DNA of 64,000 nucleotides, taken from Chryseotalea sanaruensis (GTDB taxonomy: Bacteria; Bacteroidota; Bacteroidia; Cytophagales; Cyclobacteriaceae). This document shows, piece by piece, positions 10,101 to 16,434 of the stretch (its first letter is position 1; the number at the start of each line of letters is the position of its first letter). The DNA lies in contig NZ_BHXQ01000001.1 in NCBI RefSeq assembly GCF_003990915.1, forward strand, positions 799,402 through 863,401, in the 5' to 3' direction. Under the pieces are notes generated by a model. The model was given only the letters and a program-made list of their open reading frames with translations. It was not told where the DNA came from and searched no databases. A program made the position numbers and the translations under genes.

Positions 10101-11865
10101 GGCACTGGGCGAAGCGGAATATGTGCTGAGCATTGGTCAGCCGTTCGCAGTTACGGTGATGGGTGGACTTGCCTTCGCTACGATACTGACATTGTTTTAT
10201 ATTCCCACCATGAGTGCTGGCTTAGAAAGTGTGCTCGATTGGTTCAGAAATTTAAAGCCAGTTATTAAAGCCATACAGATTGTGCTCATGGTTGTGGCCG
10301 GAACATTTATATCCTTGCAAGTAGAAGGACTCATCTGGCAAATGATGGCATACATCGGAGCCATTATTTTAATTCCGGGTGGTACACACTTCATCATGTC
10401 ATCCTTACGCCAGGCCAATGCCGAAATGGTTGCACCGGGTGAAGCAATGCACATAGAAATTCAAAACCTGACCAAAGTATATGGCAGAGACAAACGATGG
10501 ATAAGGGAATGGAAAGGAAATTTAAATCTCTTTCGCGCCAGAGGTGAAGAGCCAGTAACCATGCGCGTAGTATTGCAAGACCTCATATGGCAGCTTGCAT
10601 TGATTAGCTTTTTGGTTTATTTTATTTACTTCCATTTGGATAAAGCCTTCTGGCAACTGGTCTTTATGATTTCCCTGCATGCACTATTGCTAACCATGCT
10701 CAACCGCGCAGGACAATTAATTGCTCATAAGCAGAAACTGTTGAACATCAGTTATAGGTTACTCTATTGGGGCTTTCCGATGCTTAGCGCCATCTATCTT
10801 TACAGCGATGTACAGATCAAAGCCTTCGGAATAATACTCATCATCTTGTGGTTTATAGGATTGCTGCTGGTACGCACTTCCAAAAAACTGAAGGAGCATC
10901 CTGTGGATGTGATGGAGATCAAAGGACGATTCAGAAAAATTCGAAAACTGTATTATACATTATTACTCTCAATTCCTTTTGTGAAACCGAAGCAGGCCGA
11001 GTTCAAGGCACTCAAAGGCGCTAACCTCACAATCGAACAAGGCATGTTCGGATTACTCGGACCCAATGGTGCCGGTAAGACAACCTTGATGCGTATCCTT
11101 TGTGGTATTCTCGATCAGAGTTATGGAAAGATCTGGATCAACGGCCACGACACTACTTTGCGAAGAGAAGAACTGCAAGGCTTGATTGGTTATCTTCCGC
11201 AGGCTTTTGGTACCTATGAAAATATGACGCCTTACGAGTTCCTGGATTATCAGGCCATTTTGCGAAAAATCTCCAATCAGGGGGAGAGAGAAAAAAGAGT
11301 GCAGTACGTGCTCAAGGCGGTGCACATGGATGAGCATCAGCATAAGAAGATTGGTTCCTTCTCAGGCGGAATGAAACAACGCATTGGTATTGCGCAGATT
11401 CTCCTTCATCTTCCAAAAATATTAGTAGTTGATGAACCTACTGCTGGTCTCGATCCATTAGAGCGTATTCGATTCCGCAACTTGCTGGTGGAACTCAGTC
11501 GTGAACGGATCGTGGTGTTTTCCACACACATCATCGAAGACATTGCGAGTAGCTGTAACAAGCTGGCCGTGCTTATTTCCGGAAATATAGAATACATCGG
11601 AAGTCCTACCACCATGGCCGAACTAGCTAATGAAAAGGTGTGGGAATTTCACCTGACACCTGCTGAATTTGAAATGGAAAAAGAAAACTACATGATCGTA
11701 CACCATATGCGCGAAGGTGAGCTCATCCGCGTGAAGTGCTTGTCAGACGAACGTCCTCGCATGGATGCAGTTCAGGTACGGGCGAATCTTGAAGATGCCT
11801 ATTTATGGTTAATGAAAAGTAAATCCAAAAAGAAAAATGAAAAGCTACCTCCTGCTGTTGTATAA
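7132..11865 (+). CDS. RND permease fused to an ABC ATPase interrupted by a membrane segment
   Basis: A 1577-residue fusion. Residues ~1-1045 are a complete RND permease (TM4 motif GMLVDNSVVVIENIYRH; late motif NNGIVLIDYSRILRREGY; SRLRPILITSITTIIAMLPLALG). Two more hydrophobic helices follow (~1046-1085). Then comes the first strand of an ABC nucleotide-binding domain, IEIQNLTKVYG (A-loop Tyr1117), interrupted at once by ~170 residues containing about four membrane helices. The ATPase resumes at FKALKGANLTIEQG with Walker A GPNGAGKT (Lys1316), signature SGGMKQ (1411-1416), Walker B ILVVDEP (Asp1434, Glu1435) and H-loop His1466. All catalytic motifs look intact, so an active ATPase is likely. 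The gene overlaps both neighbours (8 bp and 29 bp). The next gene supplies a separate ABC-2-type permease. How proton-driven and ATP-driven parts would cooperate is unknown. Confidence 0.9.
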   Translation: MGNTSLLKTIIRRKVLISMLFIGFTVMGYISYTKLPVELFPNVELPILIVHVQSATDVDPKYMERQAIVPLESAISTLEGVAEITSNADSRQGMIFISFQQGVNIKYAYLKLEQKVGAIKTSLTPEFFVNIIKVDTDEFLNGFMSLQVLGSGGVDRVRNITDQYITDRLNDVDGVGGVEVFGGRQKTVEIIMHEAICEANGITPNTISNVLSRNSNKSAFAGQVEMEGQKVFVNVTAELKDIKNIQSLVVSEKGPLLLSDVADVFFGVKEQTSLSRVNGKEAVSIRVSKDPQSNLIALSERTLEAINAINKDLEPMDVKIIVENNQAEMMSRNIDQIKELAITGGLLAIFVLWVFLRRMKFILSIALSIPISIFTAFNFFYAYDISINSLTLIGMALAIGMLVDNSVVVIENIYRHVVNKVPREEAIVRGTNEVMRSVIAATLTTVTVFLPFIFSTNFLVTLIGTHIGVSIISTLLVSLVVALVLIPMLADSAIRKEDAHEAPLIKNASIRQRIIQMYMVLLKSCFRRPMFTVVGGLVLFFVTIGISLIVSIAGSSEVETPEMNLFVTMPQGSTLESTDLKIRKIEEKVLEIPVVEKVISQVSEVEGVITIKLVENFNDLDTISIGDVRNRLSGLSKDFSDVNISLEKPPSQSSGNGGAGNAAQDDFQRMLGIGTASERIVIKGQDFELMQTLAQDLNALVSGLQSVEQSAVNLSPERPEAHLVFDQKRMSENQVTLQNVAVALNDFQPSFTSGSNFISGGEEYEITIRTQNQVATRAKEMRDLREMKVSSTTGATHGFSDIGTVLYSSGESTITRMNQEKRIQITYNFIEEVLKSKSLQESSRLEIDQIVAGINIPSGIVVEVVHDEGLYDDFFFFIFAAIVIIFMILAGVFESLYLPIVIMFSIPLAGIGALMGLTLTGNSMLSANTLIGFLILLGVVVNNGIVLIDYSRILRREGYTKYRALIMSGISRLRPILITSITTIIAMLPLALGEAEYVLSIGQPFAVTVMGGLAFATILTLFYIPTMSAGLESVLDWFRNLKPVIKAIQIVLMVVAGTFISLQVEGLIWQMMAYIGAIILIPGGTHFIMSSLRQANAEMVAPGEAMHIEIQNLTKVYGRDKRWIREWKGNLNLFRARGEEPVTMRVVLQDLIWQLALISFLVYFIYFHLDKAFWQLVFMISLHALLLTMLNRAGQLIAHKQKLLNISYRLLYWGFPMLSAIYLYSDVQIKAFGIILIILWFIGLLLVRTSKKLKEHPVDVMEIKGRFRKIRKLYYTLLLSIPFVKPKQAEFKALKGANLTIEQGMFGLLGPNGAGKTTLMRILCGILDQSYGKIWINGHDTTLRREELQGLIGYLPQAFGTYENMTPYEFLDYQAILRKISNQGEREKRVQYVLKAVHMDEHQHKKIGSFSGGMKQRIGIAQILLHLPKILVVDEPTAGLDPLERIRFRNLLVELSRERIVVFSTHIIEDIASSCNKLAVLISGNIEYIGSPTTMAELANEKVWEFHLTPAEFEMEKENYMIVHHMREGELIRVKCLSDERPRMDAVQVRANLEDAYLWLMKSKSKKKNEKLPPAVV

Positions 11866-12538
11866 GTTGATAACCTACAACGTAAAAGTAATTTTTGGAA
11901 ACAAGTTCGTTTACTTTGTAGTCGCGGCATTTTTGTTCTTTGCCTTCATCATCACGATTACCATCTTTGATGATCCGCAATTCAATGAAGCCGTGATTTA
12001 TGGCTTCCTGGTTTTCCCGGGCTTGTTGCTGATCTTCTACCCTATGGCTTATGGCATACAAAATGATGATGATGCCAAAATGCTGGAAACCATTTTCGGA
12101 ATTCCGAATTATAGATACAAAGTATGGTTAGTTCGTTTTGTGTTAACGATTGGTATTGCGGCTGTCATTTTGTTTGTGCTCGGCAATCTGGCAAACCTCA
12201 CCTTATACCGATTCAATATTCTTCCGATGATTGGTCAGGTACTTTTTCCCATTACATTTTTATCCTCAGTTGCTTTTATGTTCTCTACACTGATAAAAAA
12301 TGGCAACGGAACAGCAATAGTACTTGTAATCGTTTCATTCATATTTCTCCTTTTTGCAGAGCCGCTGGAATATAGTGTTTACAATATATTCTTAAATCCC
12401 TTCGAAGAACCGCGCGACATGAGTGAATTTATCTGGCTGACCATCATTTACAAAAACAGAGTGTACCTCACCATCCTGAGTGTGCTGTGTCTTTTATTTG
12501 GGATGTTCAATCTCCAATTCAGAGAGAAGTTTGTGTGA
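11837..12538 (+). CDS. ABC-2-type permease subunit
   Basis: A 233-residue integral membrane protein with about six predicted helices (for example FVYFVVAAFLFFAFIITITIF, AVIYGFLVFPGLLLIFYPMAYGI, FVLTIGIAAVILFVLG, GTAIVLVIVSFIFLLF, LTILSVLCLLFGMF). The segment NDDDAKMLETIFGIPNYRYKVW is typical of ABC-2 exporters. Its ATG at 11837 lies inside the 3' end of the RND-ABC fusion gene (29-bp overlap), so the two are almost surely co-translated, and this is the natural membrane partner for the ATPase encoded there. It closes the efflux operon. No terminator hairpin with a T run was seen after it. Confidence 0.8.
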   Translation: MKSYLLLLYKLITYNVKVIFGNKFVYFVVAAFLFFAFIITITIFDDPQFNEAVIYGFLVFPGLLLIFYPMAYGIQNDDDAKMLETIFGIPNYRYKVWLVRFVLTIGIAAVILFVLGNLANLTLYRFNILPMIGQVLFPITFLSSVAFMFSTLIKNGNGTAIVLVIVSFIFLLFAEPLEYSVYNIFLNPFEEPRDMSEFIWLTIIYKNRVYLTILSVLCLLFGMFNLQFREKFV

Positions 12539-12621
12539 GATTGAAGATAAATGATTAAGGGAGACGGCTCAGGTTAAAATCACTAAGACATTGCACATTT
12601 ATGCAAGAAGGTTTTACAATT

Positions 12622-12757
12622 GTTATCTCGATTTCAAGGAACAAAACCAGGGATTTCAACATTAATCTACTATTCAAAAAATCGGGATAACGTGATCCAT
12701 TTTCTTAAAGTATTGTAAAATTTCCTAAAATAGTAAGTCACACTTATTATTTTCAAC
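12622..12757. repeat. Dispersed repeat, copy A, with TTATCYCGATTT / AAATCGGGATAA arms
   Basis: About 135 bp that align with 30523-30657. Shared landmarks include ACAAAACCAGGGATTTCAAC, TTCAAAAAATCGGGATAA and CCATTTTCTT. Within the first ~55 bp the two ends are complementary and could form a hairpin. Copy A overlaps the 3' end of a decayed REP-type transposase reading frame on the minus strand. Confidence 0.65.
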
Positions 12758-12979
12758 GAATCTCCATATCAACTGTATATGTTTAGGCATATGCACAAAT
12801 GCAAACACTTCACTTTTACCATCAGCTCTTAAATATGCCGAAGACCTTATAATTAAATCTTTATATCCATCCCTTCTAAACAGTTTCTGCCATCCATTTA
12901 TGGTGGCTATCAAAAGTATACCTCGCCATTTTCGATACGACTTACATTTATACTCAAATATACTTTTGACCATGTTCAA
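12725..12979 (-). pseudogene. Truncated REP-associated (Y1/IS200-like) transposase remnant
   Basis: About 80 residues match the N-terminal half of Y1 (HUH) REP-type transposases: WRGILLIATINGWQKLF, YKDLIIRSS and especially AFVHMPKHIQLIW, which corresponds to the usual FVIMPNHIHLIW. The second histidine of the HUH pair is replaced by glutamine and the domain carrying the catalytic tyrosine is missing, so it cannot be active. Full-length relatives are about 170-190 residues. The reading frame stops inside a repeat that is also present near 30.5 kb. It lies in a gene-poor stretch (12.54-13.28 kb) between the efflux operon and the next gene. Confidence 0.7.
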
Positions 12980-13033
12980 TCACTTTAACAAGACGAACTT
13001 CCAAAGCAAGTGTACTATTTATTTTCGTGTGAT

Positions 13034-13150
13034 ATGATCAGGGCAGCCCCTCGTACCTCGGGCCGGGCTATCGCTTCAATCTTTTTGCCCCACGCACTTG
13101 CTGACTGCAAAAAGGATTTCCGCTACTATCCCTGCTGCTAACTTGCGTGT
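13034..13150. repeat. Degenerate GC-rich dispersed repeat, copy 1
   Basis: Contains CCTCGGGCCGGGCTATCGCTTC, then perfect 8-bp arms CTTTTTGC (13081-13088) and GCAAAAAG (13107-13114), then GGATTTCCGCTACTATCCCT. The CCGGGCTATC ... TTTCCG(C/T)...CTATCCCT pattern recurs at 34842-34943. It is non-coding and far more GC-rich than its flanks. Confidence 0.5.
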
Positions 13151-13275
13151 AAAAATAAATTAGAGGTATGTTGAAAGACATTAGTTTCTGAAAAATTCTG
13201 GCAAGTCTTTAGTGCGTGACTTTCAATCCCGCAACATCAATAGTTCGACATAAGCTGCGCTAAAATTTCGACCAA

Positions 13276-14865
13276 TTATTGTTTTAATCCAGGTTTACTC
13301 TTCTTACTCCATTCAAACCCTATCCGGACATTAATGCGATCTGCATAGGGACTATGTTTTTCAGGATTGTATACATTGTACATCATCTGAACATTGCCTT
13401 TTACTTTTTCAGAAAACTTGAAACTCTTTTTTACACCGGCAAAGTAAGACCAGATGAGTACCCTGTTTTCGTATTCGCGTAATTGACCGTTAATGATGCG
13501 TGCAGGATAAACACCATTGACACATTCTATATCGGCTTTGAAAGCAAAATCCTTTTTTGCCTTCCATTCAAAAGATGCTCTGGGTCCATAAATTTTTTCT
13601 TTCGGTCGCCAGTCTCTTTCTTTTATGTGGTATGACCAGCGTGTAGTCCAACCTGCACCTGCAGCAATCTTATCTGAAAACTTATAAAGTACGTAAGGAT
13701 TTACATCAAGCCACAACGCTGACGGCTTTTGAAATTGTAGGCTGACTCCGTACGTTAAGCGTTCGTGCCATTTTTTTCCACGTTGTGTATTTTGTCTTTT
13801 GGCAAACAAATCGATTACTCCTTCAGGGTCAGGAATTTTTGCCTTTGCTGCTGAAAGTTTCTCCATCACAGCCACAAGTTCACTTTCATGTCCAGCAAAG
13901 TGATTAACCGCTTCCAGTTTAGCTTTATTCAGCATTTCTTCTTTGGCTACCTGCGGATCGTAATACTGTTTTGCTTTATCAGCTGCTGATAATTCTTTAC
14001 TTAAGGCTTTTACCTGATCTGTATTGGCAATAGCTTCTTCAGCAACTTTACCAGCACCTTCTTTCTTTACAGATTCTACTTTACTGCTAACATCCCTGAT
14101 TACCTCAGTTTTCTCCTGCAGTTCATTCAGTTCTTCAAATTGGCCGAGCTCTTTAATGCTTTCTTTCTCATTTGTAATTTTCTCAGATATACCTGCCTTG
14201 ACTTCATTGGTCTTATCCAATTCAATATTGGGTATGTCCGCTTTAGGCAAATCGGTAGGTAAGGTTCCTTGTGGTAAGTCGGCATTTAATCCATTAGCAG
14301 AAGGTAATGATGTCATATTGACTGCTCCGGTCTCCGGCAGATTAATGTTAGGTACTGCTGCACCTTGTTCCTGAAAGGGTGAAGTGACTTTAGCTATGGA
14401 TGATCCAACTTTTTGAGTGGCACCAGTCACTGATGATTTTACGTTATTAAATTTTTGCTGAAGCGTATCCTTTTTTGCACCGAGCAATCCATTGAAGATA
14501 CTGTCTGATTTATCCTTGAGTTGCGCCATACCTTTATCCATTAATGCAGAAGGATCTAAAGCATGCGCTACACTATCTGCTTTCGCTTGCACCTGTTGAC
14601 GAATAGAATCTGCTTTTTCTTTTTGCAGTCTTACTTGCTGTACTGCATGCAGACTATCCTTGCTGTTAATAACACTATCTGTTCTGGATTTATGGTTATT
14701 CAGTTTTGTTTTTACTTTTTGCAAACGCGTAGTATCTGCTGCAACAGTTTCTTTTGCAGCAAGGTTTAAGTTATTAGCACTAGAAGACGCCTGCGCAGCT
14801 AAAGGTGATTGTGCATGTGCCTGATAAAAAGCAAGTAGAAAAAATATAAGTACTTGAATCCTCAT
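13276..14865 (-). CDS. Secreted coiled-coil protein with C-terminal outer-membrane beta-barrel-like domain
   Basis: 529 residues, function not recognised. Residues 1-18 are a signal peptide (MRIQVLIFFLLAFYQAHA). Residues ~25-340 are rich in Ala, Lys, Glu, Gln and Ser with strong coiled-coil character (KVKTKLNNHKSRTDSVINSKD, KEKADSIRQQVQAKADSV, KITNEKESIKELGQFEELNELQEKTEVI). The last ~165 residues alternate aromatic and polar residues in short strands (LTYGVSLQFQKPSALWLDVNPYVLYKF, AAGAGWTTRWSYHIKERDW, YENRVLIWSYFAGVKKSFKF, INVRIGFEW), as in an outer-membrane barrel. A periplasm-spanning protein anchored in the outer membrane is a plausible reading. Its upstream region, including the first ~12 codons, is duplicated in tandem. 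Confidence 0.75.
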   Translation of the reverse strand: MRIQVLIFFLLAFYQAHAQSPLAAQASSSANNLNLAAKETVAADTTRLQKVKTKLNNHKSRTDSVINSKDSLHAVQQVRLQKEKADSIRQQVQAKADSVAHALDPSALMDKGMAQLKDKSDSIFNGLLGAKKDTLQQKFNNVKSSVTGATQKVGSSIAKVTSPFQEQGAAVPNINLPETGAVNMTSLPSANGLNADLPQGTLPTDLPKADIPNIELDKTNEVKAGISEKITNEKESIKELGQFEELNELQEKTEVIRDVSSKVESVKKEGAGKVAEEAIANTDQVKALSKELSAADKAKQYYDPQVAKEEMLNKAKLEAVNHFAGHESELVAVMEKLSAAKAKIPDPEGVIDLFAKRQNTQRGKKWHERLTYGVSLQFQKPSALWLDVNPYVLYKFSDKIAAGAGWTTRWSYHIKERDWRPKEKIYGPRASFEWKAKKDFAFKADIECVNGVYPARIINGQLREYENRVLIWSYFAGVKKSFKFSEKVKGNVQMMYNVYNPEKHSPYADRINVRIGFEWSKKSKPGLKQ

Positions 14866-14989
14866 ATTAAATTTTGATCACGCTTCGTATTTAAAACTTT
14901 CAATATTTCTGACTTTACTTTCGCTCACCTAAAACCTATTTAATAATATCAATCATGCGACAAACTAAATACTAAGCAACCACATCACG

Positions 14990-15012
14990 GGTCGTAGCGA
15001 GACGCTACGACC
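14990..15012 (+). repeat. Hairpin repeat copy 1 (loop AGA)
   Basis: Perfect 10-bp stem GGTCGTAGCG / CGCTACGACC with an AGA loop, followed by AGTGTG. Same sequence as the copies at 15177 and 36942. Confidence 0.9.
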
Positions 15013-15176
15013 AGTGTGTGCAAGCAGAAAAAATATAAATACCTGAATCCTCATGTTAAATTTTGATCGCGCTTCGTATTTAAAACTTTCAATATTTCTC
15101 ACTTTACTTTCCCTCACCTAAAACCAATTTAAATAACATAAATCATGCGGCAAACCAAATACTAAATGACCTCAAG

Positions 15177-15199
15177 GGTCGTAGCGAGACGCTACGACC
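15177..15199 (+). repeat. Hairpin repeat copy 2 (loop AGA) with adjoining (GT)8
   Basis: Perfect 10-bp stem GGTCGTAGCG / CGCTACGACC, loop AGA. It is followed at 15201-15216 by eight GT units, an expanded form of the AGTGTG tail seen after the other copies. Confidence 0.9.
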
Positions 15200-15216
15200 A
15201 GTGTGTGTGTGTGTGT

Positions 15217-15804
15217 TTACCTTAGCAGTAGGTCAAAATTCTCGACTTGGGTAATAGGAGTGAATGATACATTTGTTATCTTATTCTCAATTAACACCTC
15301 CTTAGCTCTCCTTGTGATTAAGGTATAATAAGTTCCTTCTGGTGAGAAGAAATCACTACCGTCCCAGCTTTTAAGATCGAAATACAATCCCGCCCAAGTC
15401 TTATATGTCCTTGAGGGGTCGAGAGGGAAGGGCCTATCAATCTGTACGCTTAATGAATCGATCTTAGGCCCGCATTTTCCGACTATAGAACAAAGTCTAT
15501 ACTCAGAATCATTTAAATCCGGGCTGGAAACTCCAATGGATCTGATACCGATAAGGTTATGTTTTTCAATAACATTCCAAAACTTAGAAGAAGCAATATT
15601 CAAGTAAGCAAAACCAGAAGTTAAGAAATCATACTTCTTCTTACCCCTAACCTGATTCAATAGAATAACGTCCTGGCTATTTACTTGATTATACTTAAAT
15701 AAATCTTCGGGTTTAAACCTAGTATCTGACATTCGGAACTGCAGAGCGCCTCTTGAATCTCCCAATGCCATTGAAAAAAAATTACCAAAATCAATTGATT
15801 CCAT
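15217..15804 (-). CDS. Imm11-like candidate immunity protein
   Basis: 195 residues without signal peptide, so probably cytoplasmic. The C-terminal third (TWAGLYFDLKSWDGSDFF, EGTYYTLITRRAKEVLIENKITNVSFTPI) matches the pattern of the Imm11/DUF1629 family, immunity-type proteins often encoded beside polymorphic toxins: a WDGSD-type motif, then a strand, then RAKEVL..., then a TN(V/L).F.PI ending. It lies about 630 bp beyond the RHS toxin gene, in the same direction and after one other small gene, as expected for an immunity gene. The intervening 209 bp hold a MITE-like element that may have separated it from the operon. Family assignment is by pattern only. Confidence 0.5.
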   Translation of the reverse strand: MESIDFGNFFSMALGDSRGALQFRMSDTRFKPEDLFKYNQVNSQDVILLNQVRGKKKYDFLTSGFAYLNIASSKFWNVIEKHNLIGIRSIGVSSPDLNDSEYRLCSIVGKCGPKIDSLSVQIDRPFPLDPSRTYKTWAGLYFDLKSWDGSDFFSPEGTYYTLITRRAKEVLIENKITNVSFTPITQVENFDLLLR

Positions 15805-15880
15805 AAATTATCATCATCTGTTGTGCAAATTTACGTACTTCATTGCCAGTTCTTGGCTGGCTAAAGAAAGCTCTCCCCAT

Positions 15881-16004
15881 CTGGCGCGGAAGTTACTTCC
15901 GTGCCCCGAATGTTGAACTATATATTTTGTTTTTCTCATACAAATACAGTCAGTTGTAGGCACGGATGAACTGCGCACATTCCAACACACAACATCCGCG
16001 CCAG
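15881..16004. mobile_element. MITE-like element with nested inverted repeats
   Basis: Outer perfect 10-bp arms CTGGCGCGGA (15881-15890) and TCCGCGCCAG (15995-16004); inner perfect 7-bp arms CCGTGCC (15899-15905) and GGCACGG (15959-15965). About 124 bp, more GC-rich than its surroundings and without coding potential. It sits between the two small genes downstream of the RHS toxin. The 15805-16013 gap contains nothing else recognisable. Confidence 0.55.
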
Positions 16005-16013
16005 TTAGGGGGG

Positions 16014-16424
16014 CTAAGGCAAGCATTCCTTACAGAATGCATTACTCGAAAAACGCTTTCGCCCTTTTAATTTCAAATAACGTTCCCCTTTTTCATTCAG
16101 AAGAAAAATTGCTTCATTTTCTAAAAAACCCTTCTTGATATAATTTACTTTAATAAGAGAACCAGAGTCAAAACCCGCTTCATTTATTCTAAAGAAAATC
16201 GAATCACCATTTAAAATGTAGTTTCCCTTTTCAAAATATATGTTATCAGGGTGCTGTTTTCCCATCACTTCAATGATACAAAAGGTTGATATATCTTTGG
16301 TGTCTAAGCACAAATAAGTAGGGAAATATCCTGGATCATTGGATTTATAATAACCATTCATTTGAGAGCATGCAGCTTGAAATTTCAAGGTGAGCACTAA
16401 AAAAATTAAAAATGATTTTGTCAT
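16014..16424 (-). CDS. Small secreted protein next to the RHS toxin gene (candidate immunity)
   Basis: 136 residues, no recognised family. The N-terminus is a signal peptide (MTKSFLIFLVLTLKFQAACSQ); QAAC is a weak lipobox, so it may be a lipoprotein or a soluble periplasmic protein. The rest is predicted beta-rich (TFCIIEVMGKQHPDNIYFEKGNYIL, SIFFRINEAGFDSGSLIKVNYI) and ends in a Cys pair CKECLP. It starts 10 bp after the RHS toxin gene and is co-directional, the usual position of a cognate immunity gene. A periplasmic immunity protein would fit a toxin acting in the cell envelope; this is inference from position only. Confidence 0.55.
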   Translation of the reverse strand: MTKSFLIFLVLTLKFQAACSQMNGYYKSNDPGYFPTYLCLDTKDISTFCIIEVMGKQHPDNIYFEKGNYILNGDSIFFRINEAGFDSGSLIKVNYIKKGFLENEAIFLLNEKGERYLKLKGRKRFSSNAFCKECLP

Positions 16425-16434
16425 ATTTTAAAAT

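Larger units (their letters stand above)
14831..15199. repeat. 189-bp tandem duplication ending in hairpin repeats
   Basis: Positions 14831 onward match 15020 onward with an offset of 187-189 bp and few substitutions (shared CGCTTCGTATTTAAAACTTT, CAATATTTCT, AATCATGCG). Each unit contains the first codons of the 13276-14865 gene on the minus strand, its upstream region, and the hairpin repeat at its end. Only the unit next to the gene is connected to the full reading frame; the second unit carries an orphan start. The stretch 14866-15216 has no other gene. Confidence 0.85.

Noticed and set aside
15814..16026. A 70-codon minus-strand frame
   Set aside because: It runs through the MITE-like inverted repeats and has no protein-like pattern, so it is a by-product of the element.
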